Assembly (NCBI RefSeq): GCF_019924045.1 | Contig: NZ_JAHXBN010000015.1 | Coordinates: 104,558-168,557, forward strand | Reading direction: 5' to 3' | From: Dyadobacter fermentans | GTDB lineage: Bacteria > Bacteroidota > Bacteroidia > Cytophagales > Spirosomataceae | DNA: 64,000 nucleotides | Part shown: positions 1 through 8,407 of the stretch, piece after piece | Layout of the letters: the number at the start of each line of letters is the position of its first letter | Numbering within the stretch: the first letter of the stretch is position 1 | Notes under the pieces: generated by a model | Seen by the model: the letters and a program-made list of their open reading frames with translations, nothing else | The model's database searches: none | Told to the model about the DNA's origin: nothing | Program-made: the position numbers and the translations under genes

Positions 1-78
1 CAGAAGAACATTGTCCGCCTGCTCAACGGCAATGAGAACCGCGTCAACATTTTTGCGAAATCGAAAGCGCGCAGCTGA
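1..78 (+). CDS. C-terminal 25 codons of an unidentified protein
   Basis: The window opens inside a reading frame that runs without stops to a TGA at 76-78. The visible tail is basic, with several Lys/Arg residues and the ending FAKSKARS. Nothing in it identifies a family. An intrinsic terminator follows 27 bp after the stop, so this is the last gene of its transcription unit. Confidence 0.55.
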   Translation, partial: QKNIVRLLNGNENRVNIFAKSKARS

Positions 79-105
79 TATTCTTAATCTAACCCTTTTT
101 AATCC

Positions 106-141
106 TAACCCCTGAGGCACAACCTTAGGGGTTATTTTTTT
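106..141 (+). terminator. Intrinsic terminator after the truncated first gene
   Basis: TAACCCCTGAGG (106-117) pairs with CCTTAGGGGTTA (123-134) through 12 bp with one G-U pair and a 5-nt loop, followed by a T run (135-141). It ends the upstream unit. It also argues against translation of the next gene starting at the TTG at 145, which lies 4 bp after the T run. Confidence 0.85.
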
Positions 142-183
142 AACTTGACCGCCGATTCAGTAAAGACTAAAAACAACTATTCA

Positions 184-1545
184 ATGCAAGAATATATTGA
201 AAAGAACCGTGACCGGTTTCTGAACGAATTGCTCGATTTGCTTCGCATTCCATCGGTAAGCGCCGATTCGAAGTTCAAACCCGACATGCTCAAAGCCGCG
301 GAATATGTACGCGACCGCATTGCCGAAGCCGGTGCCGACCGCGCTGAAATTTACGAAACCGAAGGCCACCCGGTTGTTTACGGTGAAAAAATAGTAGATC
401 CTGCATTACCGACAGTGCTCGTTTACGGCCATTACGACGTGCAGCCGGCCGATCCGTACGAACTATGGAACTCTCCGCCCTTCGAGCCGGTGATCAAAAA
501 CGACCGCATTTACGCACGCGGCGCCTGCGACGACAAAGGGCAGTTTTATATGCATATCAAAGCCCTTGAAATCATGCTTGCTACGGGTACGCTCGCGTGT
601 AATGTGAAGGTAATGATTGAAGGAGAAGAAGAAATCGGGTCCTCGAATCTCGGGACATTTGTCCGGAAATATAAGGAAATGCTGCAATGCGATACGATCC
701 TTATTTCCGATACGAGTATCATTGCGAATGATGTTCCGTCGATTGAAACGGGTCTGCGCGGGCTGACCTATGTCGAAGTGGAGGTAGTAGGCGCCAATCG
801 TGACCTGCATTCAGGTGTGTATGGCGGCGGCGTAGCCAATCCGATCAACGTCCTTTGCGAAATGATTGCGTCACTGAAAGATGAGAACGGCCACATTACC
901 ATTCCCGGCTTCTACGATAAAGTGCAGGAATTGAGCGCCTCTGAGCGCGCGGCACTGAACGCTGCGCCATTTGATTTGGAAGAATATAAAAGAGACCTCG
1001 AAATCGACGACGTCGCGGGTGAGCGAGGCTACACAACCATCGAAAGAACCTCCGTACGCCCTACTTTGGACGTAAACGGCATCTGGGGCGGCTATATCGG
1101 CGAGGGCGCGAAAACCGTGCTTCCGTCGAAAGCACACGCCAAGATCTCCATGCGCCTGGTACCACATCAGAACGATGACGAGATCTGCAAAGTTTTTACC
1201 AAGCATTTTGAATCCATCGCACCTGCTTCTGTAAAAGTGAAAGTGGTACCGCACCACGGCGGCCTGCCATATGTAACACCGACCGACTCCGTTGAATACC
1301 GCGCGGCCGAACTAGCCATGGAGGAGTCGTTTGGTAAAAAACCAATCCCTACCCGCGGGGGCGGCAGCATTCCTATTGTGGCGCTTTTCGAGCAGGAATT
1401 GGGCTGCAAGAGCATTCTGATGGGCTTTGGACTGGATATCGACGCCTTGCATTCACCGAATGAGAGCTACGGGTTATTTAATTATTACAAAGGAATTGAG
1501 ACGATCCCGCTGTTTTTCAAACATTATGCGGAATTGAAGAAATAA
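184..1545 (+). CDS. M20 family metallodipeptidase
   Basis: Probable cytoplasmic di-zinc dipeptidase that hydrolyses dipeptides or short peptides, of the M20 (CNDP/DapE-like) family. About 453 residues, the usual family length. Metal-site motifs appear in order: GHYDVQP (His and Asp, about residues 82-88), RGACDDKGQ (bridging Asp, about 112-120), EGEEEIGS (catalytic Glu and metal Glu, about 146-153), DLHSGVYGG (lid-domain His), GGGSIPIV and the C-terminal metal His in HSPNES. No signal peptide. I chose the ATG at 184. The frame is open back to a TTG at 145, but those 13 residues are not conserved-looking and start next to the terminator. Substrate specificity cannot be read from the sequence. 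Confidence 0.92.
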   Translation: MQEYIEKNRDRFLNELLDLLRIPSVSADSKFKPDMLKAAEYVRDRIAEAGADRAEIYETEGHPVVYGEKIVDPALPTVLVYGHYDVQPADPYELWNSPPFEPVIKNDRIYARGACDDKGQFYMHIKALEIMLATGTLACNVKVMIEGEEEIGSSNLGTFVRKYKEMLQCDTILISDTSIIANDVPSIETGLRGLTYVEVEVVGANRDLHSGVYGGGVANPINVLCEMIASLKDENGHITIPGFYDKVQELSASERAALNAAPFDLEEYKRDLEIDDVAGERGYTTIERTSVRPTLDVNGIWGGYIGEGAKTVLPSKAHAKISMRLVPHQNDDEICKVFTKHFESIAPASVKVKVVPHHGGLPYVTPTDSVEYRAAELAMEESFGKKPIPTRGGGSIPIVALFEQELGCKSILMGFGLDIDALHSPNESYGLFNYYKGIETIPLFFKHYAELKK

Positions 1546-1546
1546 T

Positions 1547-1576
1547 AAAAGGGTGACATCGCTGTCACCCTTTTTT
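1547..1576. terminator. Bidirectional terminator between convergent genes
   Basis: GGGTGACA (1551-1558) and TGTCACCC (1563-1570) form a perfect 8-bp stem with a TCGC loop, flanked by AAAA and TTTTTT. It therefore works as an intrinsic terminator on both strands, for the dipeptidase gene and the convergent TPR gene. Confidence 0.88.
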
Positions 1577-2801
1577 ATCTCTTCCTCCGCTGCTCCCGCT
1601 TCATCTTCTTCAAATTCGCAATCGCGGCCTTCGCTTCCTTGTCCTGGCTCGACTTTTTATCGGCCCGGTCGTCGGCGAGCTTATAATAGCGGAGGGCCTC
1701 ATCGTAGTCCTTTTTATGCTCGGCGATTTTGCCCAAACCCAGCAGCGAGGAAACATAATATCCTGCATTCAGCGAATTGGTCTGCGTTGAATAGTCTATG
1801 GCCTTCTTGTAATACTCACTGGCCGCGTCATAGTTGCGATGGTAATTCATATTATAGTAAGCCAGCACATAAGCCGCATTCCGCCCGCTTACACCTTCAT
1901 AGCCCGGCATTCCCTGGCTGATTTTCGTAATGATATTCTGCGCAGCCTGCTCTGCTTCGGCCATTTTGCCCGTCACAAATGCCGTCCGGCAAAAATACCG
2001 CTCGAAATAGGGATTGTTCGGGAACGTCTGCCACATGTATTTAGCCATTTCGTACGCCTTGCTGTACTCGTTTTCCATACTATAAATCTGCAGAAGGAAA
2101 TAACGTGCCTCGACGCGCGTATAAAATGCGTTATTCCCCACCTTTTCCAGTTGCTGCTCACCCAGCTTCTTGTTGCCTTTCGGGAAGAGCGCCAGGATCG
2201 GTTTCAGGATCGGGTATTCTTTGGGGACCCACTCGGCATAATAGTTATAAAGGCCGTCGCCGAACAGCAGTTCCGGCGAGAGGTCACCATTACCCTTGCA
2301 TTGTTCGAAATATTTCAATGATTTTTTCCCTGCAAAAGCTGCTTTTGCCCAACTTTCACGCTCGGCATAGAGCCTTCCTTTGAATGCGTAGGCGGCGGCG
2401 AGGAAGAATGCAGGTTCAATTTTATTTTCCTGATCGTCGTACAACTCTTCTGCGAGCGTAATGGTTGAATCCATTTGCGCGAGAAAGGTCTTATCGTAAG
2501 CTTCGTTCTCTGTGTTCGGTACAATTTTCCACCATTCGGCCAGACCCATCAAAAAATGAGGCATAGGATGCTTGGGGTACCGGTATTTGAGCCACCGGAA
2601 CTCCACGTCCGCTTCGTAGAACTGGTAATTGTACAATTTATTGATCGCCTCGGTCGACTCAATCTGCACCCCGGGATTTTGGAGAACCATCGCATACTTC
2701 TTGTCCAGCTCGGCCGAAGAATATAATTGCGCGGTCGCAATGTGGCTTGTAATTACAGTTAAGCAGCAGAATATGATTATGTTAACAACTGATCTTCTCA
2801 T
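1575..2801 (-). CDS. Secreted tetratricopeptide-repeat protein
   Basis: 408 residues with a classic signal peptide (hydrophobic IIIFCCLTVI, cleavage after HIATA-Q at about residue 24), so exported to the periplasm or outer membrane. The body is helical with degenerate TPR-like units; the clearest is near the C-terminus (YDEALRYYKLADDRAD). The final 25 residues are strongly basic (KKMKREQRRKR). No enzymatic motif. Such proteins usually act as envelope scaffolds, but no partner can be named here. It stands alone, convergent with the dipeptidase and divergent from hpt. Confidence 0.75.
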   Translation of the reverse strand: MRRSVVNIIIFCCLTVITSHIATAQLYSSAELDKKYAMVLQNPGVQIESTEAINKLYNYQFYEADVEFRWLKYRYPKHPMPHFLMGLAEWWKIVPNTENEAYDKTFLAQMDSTITLAEELYDDQENKIEPAFFLAAAYAFKGRLYAERESWAKAAFAGKKSLKYFEQCKGNGDLSPELLFGDGLYNYYAEWVPKEYPILKPILALFPKGNKKLGEQQLEKVGNNAFYTRVEARYFLLQIYSMENEYSKAYEMAKYMWQTFPNNPYFERYFCRTAFVTGKMAEAEQAAQNIITKISQGMPGYEGVSGRNAAYVLAYYNMNYHRNYDAASEYYKKAIDYSTQTNSLNAGYYVSSLLGLGKIAEHKKDYDEALRYYKLADDRADKKSSQDKEAKAAIANLKKMKREQRRKR

Positions 2802-2972
2802 AGCAGGGGTAAATCTGTCCTATTAACGCCGGATTTATATTTTGCGTTTGTCAGCGGCCCGGTTTTTAAAAAAAGAGTTAATATTGACCCTCAGAGTATT
2901 TAACACGCTCCGGCGCCCGGATTCCAATAAACATTTTGTCATCTGTTGGAACTTGATTCGCAGTTCAAAATT

Positions 2973-3500
2973 ATGATTAACATTCTGGATAAAACATTTG
3001 TCCCATTTATTTCGCGTGAAACGATCGAAAAACGCATCGCTGAGTTAGCCGCCGGCATTAATTCCGATTACGCGGATTCGTGTCCCGTATTTATCATCGT
3101 CCTGAACGGGGCGTTTTTGTTCGCAAGCGAACTGGTCAAGAATGTTTCGCTATCCTGCGAGATCAATTTCATACGACTTTCTTCCTATTCCCATACCTCC
3201 TCCACAGGCTCGGTGCGGGAAATTATCGGGATGGACGCCAGCATTGCGGGGCGTGATGTGATCATCATCGAGGATATCGTCGATACCGGGCTGACAATGT
3301 CCCAACTGATCACAAAAGTGAAGACTATGTCGCCCAAATCCGTTGAAATCGCTACTTTGCTGCACAAGCCCGAAGCATTGAAAACGCCGGTAGACATGCG
3401 TTATGTAGGCTTCGAAATCGAAAATAAATTTGTGGTTGGCTACGGCCTCGACTACGACGGCATCGGGCGTAATCTCGACGCGATCTACGTTCTCGCCTGA
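2973..3500 (+). CDS. hpt: Hypoxanthine phosphoribosyltransferase
   Basis: Purine salvage enzyme transferring phosphoribose from PRPP to hypoxanthine or guanine, giving IMP or GMP. About 175 residues, normal for the type I phosphoribosyltransferase fold. The PRPP-binding loop is plain (VIIIEDIVDTGLTM, about residues 89-102). The flexible-loop SYSHTSSTG segment and the C-terminal hood with VGYGLDYDG are also present. The frame is open to a TTG at 2946, but the ATG at 2973 (MINILDKTF) matches the usual N-terminus of Bacteroidota Hpt. It is followed after 39 bp by the beta-CASP gene and may be co-transcribed with it. Confidence 0.93.
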   Translation: MINILDKTFVPFISRETIEKRIAELAAGINSDYADSCPVFIIVLNGAFLFASELVKNVSLSCEINFIRLSSYSHTSSTGSVREIIGMDASIAGRDVIIIEDIVDTGLTMSQLITKVKTMSPKSVEIATLLHKPEALKTPVDMRYVGFEIENKFVVGYGLDYDGIGRNLDAIYVLA

Positions 3501-3539
3501 TCCCTCTTTTTTCAACAACGTTCTAAATTTCCAACCTTT

Positions 3540-4940
3540 ATGCTTATCCAATTCTTTGGCGCCGCACGCACCGTAACCGGAAGCAAGCACCTCATTACCA
3601 CCGAAAAAGGAACGAAAATATTACTCGACTGCGGCCTTTTCCAGGGCATTCAGACCGACGAGTTCAACCAGGAGTTTGGTTTCAAACCCGCCGATGTCGA
3701 TTATGTGATCCTTTCGCACGCGCACATTGACCACTCGGGCCTGCTCCCGCGCCTCGTGCGCAAAGGCTTCAAGGGGCCCATTTACTGTACCGCCGCCACC
3801 GCCGATCTTTGCCGCATTATGCTGCTCGATAGTGCCCATATTCAGGAAAAGGACTTGGAACGCATCAATAAGCGCCGCAAAAAGCAAGGCCGGCCGCTGC
3901 TCGAAGAGCTGTACAATGCCGAGGATGCCGCGCACGCATTGTCACTTTTCAAAACCGTGCGGTACGGGCAGACGTTCTTTTTGGGAGAAGACAACGAAGT
4001 TTCCGTAATCCTGACCGACGCCGCGCATTTGCTCGGCAGTGCCGCCGTACATTTGAGCATTCCGGACGGGGGGACATTCAAACAAGTAACGTTTACCGGT
4101 GACATCGGCCGCCCCGAGGACCGCATTCTGCGCAAGCCCGAAGAATTTCCGCAGGCCGATTATATCATCTGCGAATCGACCTATGGCGACCGTTTGCACG
4201 AAAAGGAGATCGATATGCACGCCCATTTGCTGCGTATCGTGCAGGAGACGTGCATTCACCGCCGCGGCAAACTCATTATCCCCGCATTCGCGATCGACCG
4301 CACGCAGGAGCTTATTTACGCCCTTGATCAGCTTTCGAGCGCCGGACAGCTCCCGCAAATCCCCGTTTACATCGATAGCCCTCTCGCGATCCGTGCCACA
4401 GCCATTATGAAGGAACACGACGAATGCTTCAATCCCGAAATCCTCGACTACATTGAAAAGGACGGCGACGCATTCGCATTCCCGTATCTCAACTACATAT
4501 CGGACGTACAGGATTCCATCGCGCTCAACGATCGCCATGAACCCTGCATTATCATTTCAGCCTCCGGAATGGCCGAGGCCGGGCGCATCAAGCACCATAT
4601 CGCCAACAATATTGGCGATCCCAACTCGACCATCCTCCTCGTAGGTTATGCATCTGCGAACACCCTTGCCGGAGCATTGAAGCGAGGCGATAAGCAAGTG
4701 AACATTTTCGGCGAGCGCTTCGACGTCAAATGCCGCGTTGAAACCATGGATTCTTTCTCAGGTCATGGCGATTACAACGAAATGCTGGAATTTCTCTCCT
4801 GCCAGAAGCCCGAGCGAGTGAAGGAAGTGTTTCTCGTCCACGGCGAGTACGAGACCCAAGTCGCATTCAAATTGAAGCTTGAAAAGGCCGGATACCGCAA
4901 AATCCACATTCCGGCGCTATATGAAGGGGTAAAAATTTAA
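3540..4940 (+). CDS. Metallo-beta-lactamase / beta-CASP RNA-processing exonuclease
   Basis: 466-residue CPSF73/YSH1-type hydrolase, predicted zinc-dependent RNase acting in the cytoplasm. The MBL core carries SHAHIDHSG (about residues 60-68), the metal His in TDAAHLLGSAA and the bridging Asp in FTGDIGR. The beta-CASP domain follows, with ESTYGDR (motif A region), IISASGMAEAGRIKHH (motif B region) and the last His in DSFSGHGDYNEM and VHGE. Length and motif order match the bacterial family annotated as MBL-fold metallo-hydrolase/RNA exonuclease. No nucleic-acid target can be deduced. The tRNA-Leu gene follows after 83 bp. Confidence 0.9.
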   Translation: MLIQFFGAARTVTGSKHLITTEKGTKILLDCGLFQGIQTDEFNQEFGFKPADVDYVILSHAHIDHSGLLPRLVRKGFKGPIYCTAATADLCRIMLLDSAHIQEKDLERINKRRKKQGRPLLEELYNAEDAAHALSLFKTVRYGQTFFLGEDNEVSVILTDAAHLLGSAAVHLSIPDGGTFKQVTFTGDIGRPEDRILRKPEEFPQADYIICESTYGDRLHEKEIDMHAHLLRIVQETCIHRRGKLIIPAFAIDRTQELIYALDQLSSAGQLPQIPVYIDSPLAIRATAIMKEHDECFNPEILDYIEKDGDAFAFPYLNYISDVQDSIALNDRHEPCIIISASGMAEAGRIKHHIANNIGDPNSTILLVGYASANTLAGALKRGDKQVNIFGERFDVKCRVETMDSFSGHGDYNEMLEFLSCQKPERVKEVFLVHGEYETQVAFKLKLEKAGYRKIHIPALYEGVKI

Positions 4941-4977
4941 ATTTTTCAGATTTTTCGCCTTTTGAAACCCGAAACGC

Positions 4978-5009
4978 TTGTAAAGTCCAAAACAAGATTA
5001 CTATCTTTG
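4978..5009 (+). promoter_or_regulatory. Promoter of tRNA-Leu (Bacteroidota -33/-7 type)
   Basis: TTG at 4978-4980 and TATCTTTG at 5002-5009 fit the Bacteroidota consensus (TTTG at -33, TAnnTTTG at -7) with 21 bp between them. The -7 box ends 15 bp before the mature tRNA 5' end, so transcription would start about 7-10 nt ahead of the tRNA. Confidence 0.7.
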
Positions 5010-5023
5010 CGCACCGATTTCAG

Positions 5024-5107
5024 GCCGAAGTGGTGAAACTGGTAGACACGCACGTTTCAGGGGCGTGAGGGAGCAATCCTGTGCGGGTTCGAGTCCCGCC
5101 TTCGGCA
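5024..5107 (+). tRNA. tRNA-Leu (anticodon CAG)
   Basis: Acceptor GCCGAAG (5024-5030) pairs with CTTCGGC (5100-5106), discriminator A at 5107. The anticodon arm is CACGT-TTCAGGG-GCGTG, giving anticodon CAG. A long class II variable arm and the T-arm (GGTTCGAGTCC core) are present, as expected for leucine. CCA is not encoded. Reads CUG leucine codons. Its 3' end borders an accessory region, a common arrangement for integrated elements. Confidence 0.96.
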
Positions 5108-5108
5108 C

Positions 5109-5145
5109 AAAACGCTGTTTCTGTTATCAGGAACGGCGTTTTTGC
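5109..5145 (+). terminator. tRNA-Leu terminator, followed by a direct repeat
   Basis: AAAACGCTGTTTC (5109-5121) pairs with GGAACGGCGTTTT (5130-5142) through 13 bp including two wobble pairs, then a T-rich tail. Immediately downstream CGGGACAAA occurs twice (5150-5158 and 5162-5170, 12-bp period), which may be the scar of an integration site. Confidence 0.85.
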
Positions 5146-5194
5146 TTTTCGGGACAAATAGCGGGACAAAAAAGTCTCGGAAGGAGCTTTTGAT

Positions 5195-5722
5195 TTATTG
5201 GATTAAAATATCCCTGCATTTAAAATAATCCATTCTTTCTACTGGCAATTTTCCCCGTTTTGCCTTCACCGCCGAGATAAACTCATCGCATTGTATCAGT
5301 GACATTTTCCCAGATTTAAGCGCTTGGCATAAAAAATCCATCGTGGTTAGATAAGTAATCTTGAAGGCTTCACAATAATCCTTTACATCACGAAGGTTAC
5401 TGCTTGCCAGAATATTATTTCTGTATCGGGCCACCGCCATACAAGCGCTTTCACCTACGCCCCTGTTTCTGCGTAACCTGAAAAATTCTTTTTTGATATT
5501 AACATCTGATTCCGGAAAGGCCATTTTTCCGATTAGTTTGAGGTTAAGTAGATTATCCACTTCCCGCTTCCGATTTGGAAACCTCTCCAATTCGGCATAA
5601 ACCTGGTCCAGAACTCTAATCGGGTAAGGAAAAATGTGCGGAAGCGTGAGAATGTACCCCCCTACCAAAAAATGGGACACAACATCCGCATCGATCAGAA
5701 TCAACTTTTCATTCTGCTTCAT
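5195..5722 (-). CDS. PIN-domain ribonuclease-like protein
   Basis: 175 residues with the PIN pattern: LILIDADVVSHFL gives the first acidic residues (D11/D13), followed by a Glu in VYAELERF, GVGESACMAVA (E91) and an NLRDV...LTTMDFL tail holding the last acidic position. PIN proteins are usually Mg-dependent RNases, often toxins. It is the third gene of a tight minus-strand operon and overlaps the ImmA/IrrE gene by 14 bp, which implies translational coupling. No small antitoxin is adjacent; the XRE/peptidase pair would have to fill that role. Toxin activity is inferred. Confidence 0.75.
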   Translation of the reverse strand: MKQNEKLILIDADVVSHFLVGGYILTLPHIFPYPIRVLDQVYAELERFPNRKREVDNLLNLKLIGKMAFPESDVNIKKEFFRLRRNRGVGESACMAVARYRNNILASSNLRDVKDYCEAFKITYLTTMDFLCQALKSGKMSLIQCDEFISAVKAKRGKLPVERMDYFKCRDILIQ

Positions 5723-6467
5723 CTCCTTGTAAGTCTATGTCTGAAAGGTTGAAGCCTAAATCTTCCATAACTGAGTAATAGTGACTTTCTGAGATTAATT
5801 CATTATCAAAGAGGTCGTTAGCAAGCGAAGCATAATCCCCTACCACGGATTCGGCGGCACTTTTGGTATACAAATATGGAGAATAACCATAGCGGTGCGC
5901 AGTGGCCTTCACCGATTTTTGGAATTGCTCCTTCTCCTCCTCATGCATGAAACCGAGTTCTTGCAACCGGATAAGCAGAAATTCTCGCGAACATTCAAAC
6001 AAGTTCTCAATACGCAAAATCGTGGCTAAACTCACATTTCGGTGCTCCAATTCCTGCAACGGTATCCTTGTCTTCAACGCTTCGGCCGGAAGCAGAAAAT
6101 GCGCCGCAAATATATCTGCATTGTACTCCTCGGGATCTTTTTTGTCGAAACTCCCAACTTTGCAGACGCGTGTCTCGAAATGCTCCTGAACATAAAGATG
6201 GTAGAGTTCGTGGCAAATCGTGAAGTTCTGCCGACCAACTGGCATGTCTGAATTGACCATCATAAACCGAAAGACCTCACTATCATTCTGAATTCTGATG
6301 GCCATTCCCGAAAACTTTGCACTCATTGGCCTGAACAACGCCACGACGCCCATTTCGAACAGGAGCTTTTTTAATGGAATAGATTCAAAACCCTGGTAGT
6401 TCCATAGCTTTCTCAGCAACAATGCTCGCTGTTCAAGAACCTGAATTTTCTCCCTTTTTTGCTTCAT
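5709..6467 (-). CDS. ImmA/IrrE family zinc metallopeptidase
   Basis: 252-residue COG2856-type protein. The gluzincin motif is FTICHELYH (H86-E87-H90), with the third ligand in EEYNADIFAAHFLLP (about residues 113-127). Family members such as ImmA cleave a cognate XRE repressor. Here an XRE gene lies directly upstream and overlaps by 35 bp, so the pair is a likely regulator/anti-repressor unit. The C-terminal 100 residues are helical and unassigned. The N-terminus is basic and cytoplasmic. The operon order XRE-peptidase-PIN suggests stress-triggered release of the PIN gene, which is inference. Confidence 0.85.
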   Translation of the reverse strand: MKQKREKIQVLEQRALLLRKLWNYQGFESIPLKKLLFEMGVVALFRPMSAKFSGMAIRIQNDSEVFRFMMVNSDMPVGRQNFTICHELYHLYVQEHFETRVCKVGSFDKKDPEEYNADIFAAHFLLPAEALKTRIPLQELEHRNVSLATILRIENLFECSREFLLIRLQELGFMHEEEKEQFQKSVKATAHRYGYSPYLYTKSAAESVVGDYASLANDLFDNELISESHYYSVMEDLGFNLSDIDLQGDEAE

Positions 6468-6810
6468 TGGCTTGGGCGAGGTTTTTCATGCTGATGTAAT
6501 TTTTAACAATCTTCCTAAACTGCGCAATTTGCTCCAAGTCGGTGTTAAGCAGGTCATCCGCTCTAAAAGCAAAGGCGGTGTTGGCCGTATGAAGCGAAGC
6601 ATTTTCTTCAAACAAATCATATGCATCCACTCCGAAGAGCGATGCCAGCTTCTCGATAGAAAGCATGGGTACCGACCGGCTTCCTCCTTCATAATAGCTA
6701 ATCAACGGAGTAGTAACACCCAGAAAATCAGCCAACTCTTGCTGGCTCATAGATAGCCGCTCCCGAAATTGCCGGATGTTACCTCCTACGATACGATCTT
6801 CGTCCGCCAT
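6433..6810 (-). CDS. XRE-family HTH transcriptional regulator
   Basis: 125 residues starting at MADEDRIVGG. The XRE helix-turn-helix spans about residues 10-65, with NIRQFRERLSMSQQELADFL, the recognition helix TTPLISYYEGGSRSV and ASLFGVDAYDLFEE. The C-terminal part is a helical dimerisation or partner-binding tail. The frame is open to an ATG at 6909, but a good promoter lies at 6824-6855, so a start at 6810 is required. It is the first gene of the peptidase/PIN operon and probably self-regulates through the AATGTTA array upstream. Confidence 0.85.
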   Translation of the reverse strand: MADEDRIVGGNIRQFRERLSMSQQELADFLGVTTPLISYYEGGSRSVPMLSIEKLASLFGVDAYDLFEENASLHTANTAFAFRADDLLNTDLEQIAQFRKIVKNYISMKNLAQANEAKKGENSGS

Positions 6811-6823
6811 ATCTTTTTTGTTA

Positions 6824-6855
6824 CAAAAATATAGCAAATAATCTCGTTTGTCAAA
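6824..6855 (-). promoter_or_regulatory. Promoter of the XRE-ImmA/IrrE-PIN operon
   Basis: On the minus strand TTTG (6852-6855) is followed after 20 bp by TATTTTTG (6824-6831), a full TAnnTTTG -7 box. The predicted transcript starts only about 5-10 nt before the ATG at 6810. The palindrome AATGTTAACATT touches the upstream edge of the -33 box. Confidence 0.72.
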
Positions 6856-6922
6856 AATGTTAACATTATGCATCGCCGAATTTCGAATGTTAGACACCGG
6901 CCTTTGCATGCCGCGAATGTTA
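6856..6922. promoter_or_regulatory. Array of three AATGTTA sites with exact 30-bp spacing
   Basis: AATGTTA starts at 6856, 6886 and 6916, always the same orientation and exactly 30 bp apart, about three helical turns. The first copy is part of a perfect 12-bp palindrome, AATGTTAACATT (6856-6867). A reverse copy TAACATT lies at 7070-7076, upstream of the next plus-strand gene. The rest of the 6811-7159 gap is AT-rich without a recognisable gene. These are likely binding sites of the XRE regulator. Confidence 0.6.
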
Positions 6923-7159
6923 AGATATCAGCAATATCAAAGCCATGAAAGTCATTTGACAGACTATTTATCAATGGCCCGGTACTATTTATCAACGAAC
7001 AGAATATTTTGAAATTCACCTCTCAATATTCCCCAATACTGGCAGTCTACGCCACAACGATCCGTTTACTAACATTAATATTGAATTATGCGGTAAACAT
7101 AAGTAGAATCGAAACTCAACTTTCTTAAAAAATATCATTGATAAAAACCCTTCATTATC

Positions 7160-8240
7160 ATGGACTTTAAAGATCAAATCAAACAATTCAGCGAGCGTGT
7201 ATCTAAATTAAAGGATAACATCCACACCGAAGAGGCCACAAAGAATGCCTTTATTATGCCCTTCTTACAGATTTTAGGATACGACGTATTTAATCCAATG
7301 GAAGTTGTTCCAGAATTTATATGCGATATTGGAATTAAAAAGGGCGAAAAAAATAGACTATGCAATATTCCGGGATGGTGCTCCAATTGTGCTCGTAGAA
7401 TGTAAGCATTGGAAACAAAAACTGGATGTCCACGACGGACAACTACTCCGCTATTTCCATGTGTCGAAAGCAAAGTTCTCCATGTTAACCAATGGGTTGA
7501 TTTTCAGATTTTACACTGATCTTGTTGAACCCAACAAGATGGATGAAAAGCCTTTTCTGGAATTCAACATTGAAGAAATAAAGGACGGGCAAATAGAACA
7601 ACTGAAGGAGTTTCATAAGGCATATTTCGATGTAGACAATATTTATCAATCAGCAAGTGAACTGAAATACATCAATGAGATTCGGCAATTAGTAAATCAG
7701 GAATTTCATGAACCCAACGATGAGTTCGTGAAATATTTTGCGAGACAGGTCTATCCATCGGTCGTAACATCCAAAGTTCTTGAAGCATTTCGTGTTTTAG
7801 TTAAAAGGACAATTACAAACATCATAAACGACACCATTAACGACCGTTTGAAATCGGCTATCAGCAAGCCCGACTCTCCAATTCAAGAAGAACCGACACC
7901 TGTTGTTCTTTCTCCCGGAGCTAATACACAGGAGCGAGAAATTGTTACGACACAGGAAGAGCTCGAAGGATTTTATATAGTAAGATCACTATTACGCCAA
8001 AAAGTACCTTCCAGCCGCATTACTCATCGAGACGCGCTCTCTTATTTTGCGATTTTCTTGGATGACAATAACAGGAAACCGCTCTGCCGCCTCTACCTCA
8101 ACAATTCGAAAAAATACATTGGGATATTTGATTCCGAAAAAAAGGAATCAAAAGTTGAGATCCAGACAATCGATGATATCTATAAGTTCGGAAGCGAGCT
8201 GGATAGTACCATTGAAATATATTTGGATACTAAGAAGTAA
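7160..8240 (+). pseudogene. Frameshifted COG4748-like restriction-endonuclease-fold protein
   Basis: Two overlapping frames (7160-7405 and the one ending at 8240) together spell one protein of about 359 residues. The first gives MDFKDQIKQFSERVSKL and NAFIMPFLQILGYDVFN; the second continues with KIDYAIFRDGAPIVLVECKH, where the ECK is the PD-(D/E)xK-type signature of type I restriction HsdR N-terminal-like proteins. The break is at a run of seven A (7347-7353); six A would restore GEKIDYAIF. The C-terminal half is intact, ending in an apparent DNA-interaction-type domain (SYFAIFLDDNNRKPLC). It may be a pseudogene, a sequencing error in a homopolymer, or a gene rescued by transcriptional slippage. 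Family members are often found in defence neighbourhoods, as here. Confidence 0.8.
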
Positions 8241-8407
8241 CTGTGAAAAAACAGGGCTACAAGCCGTTTGGAAGTTTCAATTTGTATTTCAAGCATCGAA
8301 TTAAACACTTTGGAAAGTGCTACTCTATACGTTTGCATTCGTCCAAAATCCTAGGAATATTCGTATTCCTTTTAATCCGATGTAATATGAAAAAGCTTGG
8401 AAGATTT

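Noticed and set aside
145..183. TTG start 13 codons upstream for the M20 dipeptidase
   Set aside because: It would begin 4 bp after the T run of a terminator, and the added residues are not typical of the family.
5150..5170. CGGGACAAA repeat called as a proven attachment site
   Set aside because: No integrase and no second copy at the other end; kept only as a hint.
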